64,000 bases of DNA. Origin: Pseudomonas violetae. GTDB lineage: Bacteria > Pseudomonadota > Gammaproteobacteria > Pseudomonadales > Pseudomonadaceae. The notes under the pieces were generated by a model that saw only the letters and a list, made by a program, of their open reading frames with translations, did no database searches and was not told where the DNA came from. Below, in pieces: positions 7,641 through 16,717 of the stretch. Each line of letters begins with the position of its first letter. Position 1 is the first letter of the stretch. A program made the position numbers and the translations under genes. The stretch lies in the NCBI RefSeq assembly GCF_023072615.1, contig NZ_JAKNRW010000001.1, positions 124,001 through 188,000 on the forward strand, in the 5' to 3' direction.

Positions 7641-9350
7641 TTGAGTATCGCTTGGATACACTGGTCCTACTATCCAAAACTGGGGGGCGGAATCTTGTCA
7701 CTGGCAACAGCGTTTAAATCCGCGAAGAATCTAGGCGCTCTAACCGAGGCATGGATACAGTTCGTGAAGGTAGAGTTGAAAGCTCGACAAGCTGAGACCA
7801 CAGTCAAGTTGCAGCTGGACAGCGCAGCTTCGATGGTTGCTCCTGCGGCGCTAGTGGCCAGTATCGTAAGCATGGCCAACCTGTCTGTCCCCGGGCGCCC
7901 TGTGCGAGTGCTCCTGATTGGTTCAGATCCTCTCATCAGGTTTGATAAGTCTGCCTGGGCCAGCCTTGCTGGTGAGCTGCTTGGAGCACCAGGTTCTGTT
8001 GAGATTTTCCTGACGGCCGACGAAGATGTGAAATCGGATTTCTCCCACTTGGCCAAGACCCTCGAGCTAAAGTCCTGCCGCGTTCTGTGTCATGAGGATG
8101 CCAGGGAGGGGAGGGGAGAAATGGTGGATCTCGCAATCTGGCTTCATCCCGCCAATGAGTCCAGCGACCCAATCGAGTCAGAAAACAAAGTAACCGCTCT
8201 AGCATTGGCCAAGACCCACTCAGTCCCGACTTATTCGGGTTCGTTCAACGAAGTCGATGTGCACGCTCAGAACTACCTTCTTCATGATGATGGCATGCAG
8301 ATCGTGCCATTCGGCGGGGCCGTCCAGCGCGGTTCGCCGGCTATTAATCGCTATGGGATATCGACTGCAGGCGTTGGCGTAGAAGGCGGTTGGGCAGCGA
8401 TCTTGGGCCGACTTAATCAAAGCACTCCTTTCCTTGAGGCCAAGCACATTTCAGTGGTCCGGACCGCGATGAGGCTGGTGTGTGCAGAAGGGGCGATACA
8501 CAGCTCCTGGAGCCTTGGACAGCGCATCAACGGCGTCGCGTTCAATCGGATCATTCCGTTGGGCTTGCTTGGGAACATGGCGGTCGATCCACAGACCGGG
8601 CACCTGTTCCGCCAAGATGAAGACTCTAATGAGCTACGCCTCATCGGGCACCTTTGGGCGGATGAGCTCAAGACTATGCCAGTGGGTAAGAACGACCTTC
8701 TGCTCTGGGCCAGCGGCCTCAAACTGGCATTCCAATCCGATCTACCGAAGGAGGATGCGAGGCGCAAGGAGGCTATTCAGGTCCTAGAAGAGGGACTGGC
8801 CGCAGGTGTTCTTCCGGCTGGGATTGCGCTTGCTCGCTGCTATGAGGCCTCCAAAGGAGAAGGCAGTAATGAAAAGGCCAGTGCGCTGTATGCCGCCGTT
8901 GGCGATCGCCATCCGCTTAGCTCTTACAGTCTTGCGTACGAGGCAATTGAGCGCGACGACGAGAGTGCTGCTGAACGTCATCTTCGCACCGCGGCGGGAT
9001 TCGGCTACCCGGTAGCAATGACCGACCTTGGTAAGCTGCTGTACAGCACTGGACGCACTCAGGAAGGGGTACAGCTGCTGGAGAGTGCCGCAAGGGCCAA
9101 GGAAGCAGAGGCGAACTATGAGTTGGGCGAACTCTCAGCGAGAGGAGGGCATCTCCAACCGGCGCTGGAGTACTTTCGCCAGGCTTGGACGTATGGCCAT
9201 ACTGAGGCTGCAAAGCTGGCGGCTGAAGTGGCGCAGTACATGCTGGCCCAAAGCATAGGTAAGCGGTCGTTGATCAAACGGGAGCTTAAAGAGATCAGTG
9301 CCTGCCTGACGAAGCTGGATCGACGACTGGCGGCTAATGTGCCCAAGTAG
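7641..9350 (+). CDS. Sel1/TPR-repeat protein with N-terminal MSS51-C-like domain
   Basis: Up to 569 residues. The start is unsure: TTG at 7641 or TTG at 7695, the latter behind a GGGGGCGG stretch. The first half contains RVLLIGSDPLIRFD, a hydrophobic strand, DLAIWLHPA and PTYSGSFNEVDVHAQNYLL, an order of motifs that resembles the C-terminal domain of MSS51/MYND-type proteins; this is inference from motif order. The second half (after about residue 370) is a chain of Sel1/TPR repeats (AGVLPAGIALARCYEAS, HPLSSYSLAYEAIER, YPVAMTDLGKLLYSTG, AEANYELGELSARGG). Divergent from the Tus-like gene. Likely a scaffold; the secreted protease-like gene overlaps its 3' end by 14 bases. Confidence 0.65.
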   Translation: MSIAWIHWSYYPKLGGGILSLATAFKSAKNLGALTEAWIQFVKVELKARQAETTVKLQLDSAASMVAPAALVASIVSMANLSVPGRPVRVLLIGSDPLIRFDKSAWASLAGELLGAPGSVEIFLTADEDVKSDFSHLAKTLELKSCRVLCHEDAREGRGEMVDLAIWLHPANESSDPIESENKVTALALAKTHSVPTYSGSFNEVDVHAQNYLLHDDGMQIVPFGGAVQRGSPAINRYGISTAGVGVEGGWAAILGRLNQSTPFLEAKHISVVRTAMRLVCAEGAIHSSWSLGQRINGVAFNRIIPLGLLGNMAVDPQTGHLFRQDEDSNELRLIGHLWADELKTMPVGKNDLLLWASGLKLAFQSDLPKEDARRKEAIQVLEEGLAAGVLPAGIALARCYEASKGEGSNEKASALYAAVGDRHPLSSYSLAYEAIERDDESAAERHLRTAAGFGYPVAMTDLGKLLYSTGRTQEGVQLLESAARAKEAEANYELGELSARGGHLQPALEYFRQAWTYGHTEAAKLAAEVAQYMLAQSIGKRSLIKRELKEISACLTKLDRRLAANVPK

Positions 9351-9957
9351 CCAGACAGACCCAAGGGCCTGGGTTTGCCGTGCACTGGTATTCGGTTGCC
9401 TTCTGACTTGTGGCGCTGTCCCCGTGCTCGGTGCCACAGCCCCAATCGTGGACTCGAAAATAGAGACATATCCAGTGTCCGGCGAGTCGATTGCCGAGAT
9501 TCAGCGATCGATCGCCCGGAACACGCCTAGTCGGAGCGGTGACACTTATTACGCCGGGGTGACGATATGGAGCCTGTCCGCTACCTACAGCTTGATTCCG
9601 ACCCCACAAGGCTGCCTCATTGACAATGGGGATGTGTTCCTCAAGCTGCGCGTCCACCTCCCCAAGCTCACGAATGACTTGATCAGCGAAAGAGTGCGGC
9701 GGGAGTGGCAACGATTTGTGTTTAGCCTGGATGCCCATGAACGGCACCATACCCAGAACGCGTATCTTGCGGCGACATCCCTGCTGGCCAAGATTAACGG
9801 GAGGCACACTGATGTTCCTTGCTCACGGGCCAAGGTAATCGCGGAGAGTGCCACTAAAGCTCTGATCGAGCGCATATCTGCGTATGACAAAGAGTTTGAC
9901 CATCAAACCCGCCACGGTGCGTCCCAGGGGGCCTTCCTAGACCCAAACGTGCGGTAA
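9337..9957 (+). CDS. Secreted DUF922 metallopeptidase-like protein
   Basis: 206 residues with an N-terminal signal peptide (hydrophobic ALVFGCLLTCGAVPVLGA, probable cut after LGA). The mature part matches the DUF922 layout: YPVSGESIAEIQ, an aromatic strand region (GVTIWSLSATYSL), a conserved cysteine, LKLRVHLPKL, WQRFVFSLDAHERHH. The HERHH segment is a zinc-binding HExxH motif, so a periplasmic or secreted zinc peptidase is plausible. The start codon overlaps the preceding gene, so both are co-translated. Confidence 0.75.
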   Translation: MCPSSQTDPRAWVCRALVFGCLLTCGAVPVLGATAPIVDSKIETYPVSGESIAEIQRSIARNTPSRSGDTYYAGVTIWSLSATYSLIPTPQGCLIDNGDVFLKLRVHLPKLTNDLISERVRREWQRFVFSLDAHERHHTQNAYLAATSLLAKINGRHTDVPCSRAKVIAESATKALIERISAYDKEFDHQTRHGASQGAFLDPNVR

Positions 9958-10249
9958 ACCAGGGCGGTGGTCGGGAAGGAAGGTCTTTGGCACAACACCA
10001 TGAGTGGAGGTTGCGCGTATGGAGTGGGCCTATGGGTTGCCGGCACTGACGCCGCCGTCACCCTGTTTGCCTACACTAAGGCCCTAAGTACAATCCTGAG
10101 GACAGACAGAGGCGCCTGAACTCAGCAGATTCCGAATAAGGTTTCAGAGCAGTAAAGTCGCGAAATTGTACGCCTTAATCAATGCGGGCAAACAACTCCC
10201 GCGTATTCACCCTAGGACAGGAGGCAATCGGCCAAAGGGCAAATCATTA
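9958..10249. other. Intergenic region between convergent genes
   Basis: Nearly 300 bases between two convergent genes. I see no reading frame with protein-like content and no strong hairpin with a T tract. Confidence 0.4.
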
Positions 10250-11002
10250 TCACTTCCACCAGAGTCCTAGCGCTAAAGCAATAATGCTGCCTAACCACAA
10301 TCTCCAAAGACGGGAATGCGATTTCTCATAAGCTTCTATAGTATGGGCCTTAGTTTGAACCACTCGCTCCAATTTCTCGATCTGCTCCTCTAATGCGCGA
10401 GCGGCAGCGTCCTGGCCATTCATAGTTTTATCAATGGATTGAACGGTAATTTTCTTTTTCCAGCCATCATGGGACTTCAAGTCGGATACTTTCATTGGCA
10501 TCGACAACCCGGCCACAACACCGCTATTCAATGGGTTGGTAGAAAACCGAACGCCAAAATTTGCGTAGTATTTGTTGCGTCTCAGCTGGTTAGTAGGCGT
10601 GGCATCAACTTCAGCAACTTTGATGGTTTCGACAGGCAACTGGGGGTCGAACCCCTTAACCCAGCGGACTATGACATCTTGCATGAAGGTCCCAACCCCG
10701 TACCCTTGCATCCTGTAGGCGACCATGACGCTCTTGTTCGTAATTCTGGCACTTTTGTTTACTGTGTCGACGGTGCCACCCATGCGGCTAACGTGTCCAT
10801 GGGTCAGCTGGCCAAGTTGAATCGGCCCACTGATATAAACAGCCACGACATCGATTTCGGCAGATTTATGCAGTTCCCCCTGCACTTGAAATTGGCTCAG
10901 CCGCTTCGTCGTCGTGATCAGAACAATGTGATCGATTCCCGAAGGATCAATAATCTTAAGCACTTGGTGCTCAACGTTGGTATCTGTAGTTTCTAAAGAC
11001 AT
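10250..11002 (-). CDS. GNAT-like acetyltransferase-type protein with C-terminal membrane anchor
   Basis: 250 residues from the ATG at 11002, preferred because AAGG lies five bases upstream; starts at 11047 (ATG) and 11068 (TTG) are possible. The middle contains a Q-x-x-G-x-G acetyl-CoA loop (YRMQGYGVGTFMQ) and later RNKYYANFGVRF, the typical motif B strand-turn of GNAT enzymes. A coiled coil (about residues 195-225, RALEEQIEKLERVVQTKAH) and one terminal membrane helix (WLGSIIALALGLWW) follow. A membrane-tethered acyltransferase with a coiled coil is unusual. Substrate unknown. Confidence 0.6.
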   Translation of the reverse strand: MSLETTDTNVEHQVLKIIDPSGIDHIVLITTTKRLSQFQVQGELHKSAEIDVVAVYISGPIQLGQLTHGHVSRMGGTVDTVNKSARITNKSVMVAYRMQGYGVGTFMQDVIVRWVKGFDPQLPVETIKVAEVDATPTNQLRRNKYYANFGVRFSTNPLNSGVVAGLSMPMKVSDLKSHDGWKKKITVQSIDKTMNGQDAAARALEEQIEKLERVVQTKAHTIEAYEKSHSRLWRLWLGSIIALALGLWWK

Positions 11003-11313
11003 GTAAGCCTTAACAACGAAATGGGTTAGGTCTGTTAGCGAAGGCATGCAGTTAACCTTGCTAGTCAACTCCGCGACTGGCCGCTGATCTGCCCTGCATT
11101 CGATATCAGGTTACCGTGAACACTGGAATCTACAAGCGGCACCAGTGAAAGCAGGGGCTTATTTTTCGGTGGGGACCGCGATTGGGTGGGTAGGGCAGAA
11201 GCCCGCTGAGTTTTGATTATGGAAGGCATTAGCTATCGGATATGGTGCCCAGCACTTCCCCGCTAAGATTCGCCTGCGGGCCCAACGATTCAACTTTTTC
11301 TGGAGCTGTAGAT
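11003..11313. other. Intergenic region between divergent genes
   Basis: Roughly 310 bases that must carry the promoters of the GNAT-like gene and of the secreted nuclease. No recognisable promoter or operator could be fixed by eye. Confidence 0.35.
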
Positions 11314-12438
11314 TTGATTAGATCTTTATTGCTGTCTGTCCTCATGGTAATGGGCACAGTCGTCTCAGGTGTGTCCGTCGCTGCGCAAGCTCGCGTCGGT
11401 ACCTGGAACGCGATGCGTTTGGGCAATGGTGAGCAAAAGAGTTACGAAGCCATGGCTGCGATCGCCGCCAACCTGGACATTTTCGCGCTCCAAGAGGTGA
11501 TGAATTCCGAAGGTGTGGAATCGCTGCAAGCTGCTCTTGAGAAGCGAACGGGGGAAAAGTGGAGTGTGCTCTCATCTAGCCCAGTAGGCAGTCGCAGCTA
11601 CAAGGAGATGTACAGCTTCGTTTATCGGGACTCTGCTGTGGAGTACCTGGATGGGGCCGTCTCCTACCTGGACCGGTCCAACATCTTTATTCGCGAGCCA
11701 TTCAGCGCCACGTTTAAATCGAAGCTGGACGGGGGCATCTTTTCGCTCGCGACAGTCCATATCGTGTACGGCGCGAGTCCCGCCGTCCGAATCCCGGAGC
11801 TGCAAGAGTTAGGTAATTTCTGGACCTGGCTTGAGCAGATCTACCCGGGCCAACCAATCATATTGATGGGTGATTTCAACATGCGGCCGGACGATCCGGC
11901 TTTTGAAAGCCTGCGAAGCCACGCGATACCACTGGTAACCGATGGTGCGAGCACGCTATCAACGACCGACAAAAAGTTCGCCAACCTGTACGACAACGTT
12001 TTTGTTAACGTTAGGGCACGCGCTCTAATCTCAGGGGTGGGGATCGTGAATTTCCCTGCGATGCTCGGCTGGGACCACGTCAAAGCTCGACAGCACGTAT
12101 CTGATCACGCACCAATCTTCTTCCAGATGGGTAAAGCACAACTGCCGGCGGCTGTGCAAATGGTCTACCCGCAAGGTCCGACTCAGAAGGGTCGCCAAGT
12201 GCCGAATGCCGTAGCGGCAAATGACTCAGTGTTCACCCGCGAGGTGACACATGCCGTCGGTGGACAGGCCTCCGTTCCCCAAGCCCGGTCTGTACACGGG
12301 AACCGTAATTCGCTGATTTACCACCTGGCCAGCGGCTGCCCCTCTTATGACAAGATCTCGCCGAAGAACCTTGTGGTTTTTTCCAGTGAAGCCGACGCGA
12401 TCTCCCAAAGCTATCGCAAGGCGGGAAACTGTCATTAG
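11314..12438 (+). CDS. Secreted DNase I-like nuclease with C-terminal Ada-type zinc-like domain
   Basis: 374 residues from a TTG start with GGAG eight bases upstream; this start gives a clean signal peptide (LLLSVLMVMGTVVSGVSVAA). The endonuclease/exonuclease/phosphatase fold is complete: WNAMRLG, ALQEVMN with the catalytic glutamate, ILMGDFNMRPDD with D and N, and VSDHAPIFF with the catalytic histidine. After about residue 325 comes a short domain (SLIYHLASGCPSYDKI then FSSEADAISQSYRKAGNC) of the type appended to some secreted nucleases and resembling the Ada methylphosphotriester domain. Probably degrades extracellular DNA. Convergent with the papain-like gene. Confidence 0.8.
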   Translation: MIRSLLLSVLMVMGTVVSGVSVAAQARVGTWNAMRLGNGEQKSYEAMAAIAANLDIFALQEVMNSEGVESLQAALEKRTGEKWSVLSSSPVGSRSYKEMYSFVYRDSAVEYLDGAVSYLDRSNIFIREPFSATFKSKLDGGIFSLATVHIVYGASPAVRIPELQELGNFWTWLEQIYPGQPIILMGDFNMRPDDPAFESLRSHAIPLVTDGASTLSTTDKKFANLYDNVFVNVRARALISGVGIVNFPAMLGWDHVKARQHVSDHAPIFFQMGKAQLPAAVQMVYPQGPTQKGRQVPNAVAANDSVFTREVTHAVGGQASVPQARSVHGNRNSLIYHLASGCPSYDKISPKNLVVFSSEADAISQSYRKAGNCH

Positions 12439-12460
12439 CAGGTCCACGACTGAAAGCAGT

Positions 12461-12482
12461 GCGAGCCCTACCCAGGGCTCGC
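12461..12482. terminator. Bidirectional terminator hairpin
   Basis: A perfect 9-bp stem (GCGAGCCCT / AGGGCTCGC) with a 4-base loop lies between two convergent stop codons. T content afterwards is modest (TCTTCAATTA). Confidence 0.7.
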
Positions 12483-12485
12483 TCT

Positions 12486-13100
12486 TCAATTACTTGAAAT
12501 CTGGATCTGGTTGATGTTGTTAGGGTAGACGGTACGGGTCGTGATGCCAGCAACGTCAATTGTGGTGTTGAAATACCGCCCGGTGCGTTCATCCGCCCGT
12601 TCAGTGAACCCGTGGTGAATTAGGGTGTTCGAGCACGCTACAAGGTATTTACCCTGCGCGTCATCCCTTCCCACGATAGCAATCCAATGCTCGCCCATCC
12701 CGCCGAACTCAAATTTAGCGGCTCTCTTCACGCAAAGAACAGCCACGCTATTGCTGAAGTCCATAGTCGCAAGGGAAGGAATATCGACGGCAGCGACGAC
12801 AGGTGAGTCTCCCGGTGCTTCCTCAGTCATCACGGCGATACTCGACGCGATGAAGGCCCGCTTGACCGCGGCGTCCATCGCATCAGTGCGTAGCCCAAAA
12901 TCGCTCCCTGTCCCTAGTACAAAGTTATGGAGCGAGGGGGTGTTGCCGATTACCACCTTCCACTTGTCATCGTGATCTTTGGTGAATTTTGCAGCTGGTG
13001 CCTTCGGCTGCGTGAGCGCTTTGTAGGCGTTGAATAGCGAATAGATTAGGCACAATCCATCAAAGTTGCCTTGGGCAAGCACACGCTGAATCTGCTTCAA
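12486..13100 (-). CDS. Papain-like cysteine-peptidase-like protein
   Basis: 204 residues starting at TTG with GGAA seven bases upstream; no in-frame ATG precedes it after the last stop. The arrangement QGNFDGLCLIYSLFNAY near the N-terminus supplies a glutamine (10) and a cysteine (17) in the spacing of papain-fold peptidases, and GEHWIAIVGRD (about 136-146) the histidine; SNT at 157-159 may provide the third residue. Many proteobacteria carry this uncharacterised family. No signal peptide, so cytosolic unless exported otherwise. Substrate unknown. Confidence 0.6.
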   Translation of the reverse strand: MKQIQRVLAQGNFDGLCLIYSLFNAYKALTQPKAPAAKFTKDHDDKWKVVIGNTPSLHNFVLGTGSDFGLRTDAMDAAVKRAFIASSIAVMTEEAPGDSPVVAAVDIPSLATMDFSNSVAVLCVKRAAKFEFGGMGEHWIAIVGRDDAQGKYLVACSNTLIHHGFTERADERTGRYFNTTIDVAGITTRTVYPNNINQIQISSN

Positions 13101-13234
13101 AGTAGGATTCCATTCGGGGGAGATAACTTAAGGTTACACGACATTTAGCTGCTCCCGCGTCTGCTGCGTGGATGCCAGCATGCGCCGGCCTTACCCGAGA
13201 GGCGTCAGGTTCTTGCGGGGGGCTGGCTGTGGCA

Positions 13235-13909
13235 TCAGCGGCCCACAGCCACGTGTACCAGGGTTTTACGTCCGTGGATGGAGATCAAGCCTGCCCCTGA
13301 GAGCTGTTTCAATACACGACCAACCATCTCCCTCGTGCAGCCGACCATCGCGGCGATCTCGACACGAGTATTTGTCAGCATGTATCCGTCGGGGTGAGTA
13401 GTAGCACCCGGCAACCCACAGAGCTCGACCAGGGCGCTCGATACTCTTCCGCGCACGTCAAAGAATGCAAGCTGGCCCACCTTGCGTAGAGATCTCAAGC
13501 TTGTCCGCGAATGCTCCCCGTAAACTGCAAAAATTCCGGCGGGATCGTTGGCGCATTTCTCCGCTAGTTGTTGGGCGGTCAATCTGATGACGACGCACTG
13601 CGTTTTTGCCAGCACATACATGTCGATCTGGTTATTCGCGCTTCTGTCTTGGCTGATGCTCCCGAAAACGTCCCCCGGCGCCAGATGCGTGACGTTGAGT
13701 TCGTTCGCTTGATCCTGGTCGACTACCTGCAACGCAGCGGTTCCGCTGGAGAGCAAAAAGAGGGAGGGTTCTTCGGAAGAGAATCGCATCACCGATTCAC
13801 CGCGCTCATACGTTGACGCGATCCCCGATTGTTCAAATATTGCCATTACGCGGTCTTTTGCAGACGCCTCGCTCGTGTCGCAGTGTGTCATTGGTTGCTC
13901 CGTACGCAT
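13235..13909 (-). CDS. CRP/FNR-family transcription regulator
   Basis: 224 residues from the ATG at 13909 with GGAG four bases before it; an upstream extension lacks a ribosome-binding site. The N-terminal cyclic-nucleotide-binding fold is seen in LFLLSSGTAALQVVD and LAPGDVFGSIS. The C-terminal winged helix (TRVEIAAMVGCTREMVGRVL followed by LSGAGLISIHGRKTLVHV) is very close to the CRP/Vfr recognition helix pattern. The cAMP-binding RSA motif is not intact, so the effector is unclear. It is divergent from the UvrD-like helicase and two dyads lie in the shared promoter region. Confidence 0.8.
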   Translation of the reverse strand: MRTEQPMTHCDTSEASAKDRVMAIFEQSGIASTYERGESVMRFSSEEPSLFLLSSGTAALQVVDQDQANELNVTHLAPGDVFGSISQDRSANNQIDMYVLAKTQCVVIRLTAQQLAEKCANDPAGIFAVYGEHSRTSLRSLRKVGQLAFFDVRGRVSSALVELCGLPGATTHPDGYMLTNTRVEIAAMVGCTREMVGRVLKQLSGAGLISIHGRKTLVHVAVGR

Positions 13910-13951
13910 GTTGCTCCAATCACGCAAGTGTGTTGCATGGGGCTGGGCCGT

Positions 13952-14002
13952 GTCTTTAAAGACAATACCCAAATTGAGTATTAGCCCGTTAACCAAAACG
14001 GG
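13952..14002. promoter_or_regulatory. Two palindromes in the regulator-helicase intergenic region
   Basis: GTCTTTAAAGAC (13952-13963) is a perfect 12-bp palindrome 43 bases upstream of the regulator start, and CCCGTT/AACGGG (13985-14002) a second dyad with a 6-base gap. Either may be an autoregulatory operator; neither fits the classic TGTGA-N6-TCACA CRP box. Confidence 0.4.
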
Positions 14003-14110
14003 GTCTCAGAAATTTATGGCCATGAATTCCAACTATGTGTTTTGGCTAGCGCCTGGCCACCATCGTATTCAGAATCGGGGCATTCCCTCCTTCTGACAGG
14101 ACAGCATGCA

Positions 14111-16522
14111 GTGAATCACCCTGCCGAGCCGCCTTTCGATTTAGACCAATTGCCAACCCCGCAGCGTCTGGTTGCTCAGGCACTCATTCTCGGATTGGAT
14201 TACCTCGGGGCGCGACACCCAGCATCGTGGGAGCATGGCCGTGTTGCTGGACTTGCTGCATCCAGCCTGGAGCCGTCATCCCCTGGCGCTAACAAACAGG
14301 CGGCGAAGCTGACGTTCGGATATCCAGAGGTCGCTCATCACCGGCCGGCGAAAGAACAGGTGATGTTCAGCGCTGAGCGCCTCGCTTTGACGGCTGAGAT
14401 TCGGGCGGCGATGCGGGATGATTGCGCGGAAGGATTGCCGAAGGGTGCGCAACCGACAGCTGAACAGTGGAAGGCTATCCTCTCAGGCTCCCCAACGACG
14501 CTAGTTACTGGCGGAGCGGGGACGGGAAAAACCAAAACGCTCCTAATGAGGTGCGTTCTTCTGCACCGGTACCTGGGCGTCCCCATCAATCAGATCCGTA
14601 TTTTGACTTTCAGTCGGGAAGCTCGAATGGAGCTTGCGAGTGATCTACGGGCGCTATTCGCGGTGTTTGATGTGACGCTGACGTCATCCGACAGCCTCAT
14701 GATCGTTAAGACGGCTCGATCGACACTACTCGAACAAGTTCACGCCCTGCCAGACCTCGCTCGCGCAATACCCTTAGAGGCCTTCTCAGGGACCGATGGC
14801 GACGTTGCATCGTTACCGGATGGCAGACCCTTCGAGCCTGGGCTTAATGCACGTCAGCGCGATGAAATGACCAAATGCCTAAATCAGCTATATCGATCCA
14901 ACAAGGTGTTCGCGGAGATCTACCAGGAGTTATGGGCGTCGGCGCTCAGGCTTCCTCGCCTTGAGGTAGATGCGCCAGAGGTGGTTAAGCGTGCTCCTTT
15001 GGGCTGGAAGCAGAGTGAAGTCGATACAGAGCTCTGCGACTCCGTGGAGGGGCTCTGGCGCAAAGCTAAGGCTTGGCCTGTTGACGGCATTACTGTCGGG
15101 AGAAGGGCGTTCACGCTCCGGGGTAGAACCTACAGTACGCACGGGTACATTCCGCACCTGAAGGCACACGTCGTATTGGGGTTTGACCGGAGTGAAGGAC
15201 GAAACCTGGCACGAAACCCAACCGCGAGGATGGAGCTATACAAGGAAGTCGCTATAAAGAAATCTTTGTTTCAGGCGTACTTCCCAGAGTGTGTGATCCA
15301 CCTGGATTCCTATGAGGAGGCTACAGACCTTGCCGCTGCACTAAAGGCCCTTGGAACAACGGCCCCTTCCTTTCGGTATGCACCCAAAGGCGATGATGGT
15401 CAGCAGCCCATCATCGACTCATTCAACATCACAGCGTCGCTCCTGGACGCACTCGGGCTCGAAGTCGCCAGCGTAGCTGGCAGAATGAATTTCCTTCCGG
15501 ACGATACCGATGCACTCTACTTCGAGGCCTTGGATATGTACTGGCAGGCGCTAGAGCGCCAGTTACTTTCCCTACCTTCCCCGGTGATTCCATTCGGACG
15601 GCTCTTCACCCTGTTTAGTGACCAGCATCCAGACAATCTCCGTCATTTGCCTTCCGATGTGATCGGCCAGTGCCGTCACGTGCTGATCGATGGCGCGGAA
15701 GATCAGACAGTGCCCGTTGCTGGTTGGCTGCGGGCGGTGCTTTATGAGTTGCGCAGGCGGGACGCTAATCAGCCGGTAACCGCTGGGCTGCTGTCGACCG
15801 TGACTTTGGCCGGCGACATCAGCCAGTGGATTTATGGCAGCTTCGGCACTTCCCCTCGCATGATTACGGAATTCGACGAGTTATTCCCGTCCACCGTGCC
15901 GGCTACCAGGTCCGTGCTCACGGAGTGCTTCAGATCATCTCAGCAGATTGTTGATGCTGGCCATAATCTCGTTCGAAACCTCACGACGGGAGCGATTCGC
16001 GTCACAAAGTCGGTGCGGAGGGTGGAGGCTGGTGAGGCTTTGCCGGTGCAGATGTATGGTGATGACCCGGGTAAGTTGAAGCTGCTGTGTGAGGAAGCAG
16101 CCAAGCGCGGGTTTAAAATGCTCATTTTGATCAACGGTCCCCAGGACACCCAGTGGGTGGATGGTGCGGTGGGGGATTTAATCAGGCAAGACAGGGCAGG
16201 GGGTGGGCGGAAGATTCGCGTTCGCAGCTATCACAAGGCGAAGGCTCTTGAGGCTGATGTGGTTGTGATGGTTGGGGATCCGTCTGCCGGACAGTCGAGC
16301 TGGCATCGCAACCAACTTTTCAAGTTGGCAGGTTTCAGTTCTGGTGGGGACTCGACGCCCGGCGATACAGTTCAGCATGGAGAGGCGCTACGCCTGGCCT
16401 ATGTGGCGGTATCGCGGACGCTTGTCGCGTGTCACTGGTTTATGACCGGGAGCGAGGAGGGTACCCGGACTGCCTCTGCTCTAGTTACTCTCCTGCCGGG
16501 ACTGTTCGAGGATCGGAGGTAA
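14111..16522 (+). CDS. UvrD/Rep-type superfamily I helicase with altered motif II
   Basis: 803 residues from a GTG start (a TTG at 14042 is also in frame). Motifs in order: Q motif and Walker A (TLVTGGAGTGKTKTL, about residue 130), Ia (ILTFSREARMEL), III (LAGDISQWIYGSFG), IV (LTECFRSSQQI), V (SYHKAKALEADVVVMVG) and VI (AYVAVSRTLV). Motif II, normally DEAQD, reads LIDGAEDQT: the catalytic glutamate position is glycine and the glutamine is glutamate. The long insertion between Ia and II (roughly 350 residues) is where subdomain 1B lies. ATP-driven DNA translocation is expected of the family, but the altered Walker B may weaken hydrolysis. Single gene, divergent from the CRP/FNR regulator. Confidence 0.8.
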   Translation: MNHPAEPPFDLDQLPTPQRLVAQALILGLDYLGARHPASWEHGRVAGLAASSLEPSSPGANKQAAKLTFGYPEVAHHRPAKEQVMFSAERLALTAEIRAAMRDDCAEGLPKGAQPTAEQWKAILSGSPTTLVTGGAGTGKTKTLLMRCVLLHRYLGVPINQIRILTFSREARMELASDLRALFAVFDVTLTSSDSLMIVKTARSTLLEQVHALPDLARAIPLEAFSGTDGDVASLPDGRPFEPGLNARQRDEMTKCLNQLYRSNKVFAEIYQELWASALRLPRLEVDAPEVVKRAPLGWKQSEVDTELCDSVEGLWRKAKAWPVDGITVGRRAFTLRGRTYSTHGYIPHLKAHVVLGFDRSEGRNLARNPTARMELYKEVAIKKSLFQAYFPECVIHLDSYEEATDLAAALKALGTTAPSFRYAPKGDDGQQPIIDSFNITASLLDALGLEVASVAGRMNFLPDDTDALYFEALDMYWQALERQLLSLPSPVIPFGRLFTLFSDQHPDNLRHLPSDVIGQCRHVLIDGAEDQTVPVAGWLRAVLYELRRRDANQPVTAGLLSTVTLAGDISQWIYGSFGTSPRMITEFDELFPSTVPATRSVLTECFRSSQQIVDAGHNLVRNLTTGAIRVTKSVRRVEAGEALPVQMYGDDPGKLKLLCEEAAKRGFKMLILINGPQDTQWVDGAVGDLIRQDRAGGGRKIRVRSYHKAKALEADVVVMVGDPSAGQSSWHRNQLFKLAGFSSGGDSTPGDTVQHGEALRLAYVAVSRTLVACHWFMTGSEEGTRTASALVTLLPGLFEDRR

Positions 16523-16717
16523 GCAAGCACTTCCTCTCTTCTACTTTCCTGAGGGCTGTCAGGGCGGCTCAATTACCGTGCTCACAACGCCACAATTCCT
16601 TTGCCAGGGCCTGCGTACTAAGTTGTGTTTTCCCATTACGGTGCATGCTTGCGAGTGCGGGTAGCTCACTCAACCAACGCATGTGTTTGAGCGGATAGTT
16701 GTTCGTAGATGGCGACC

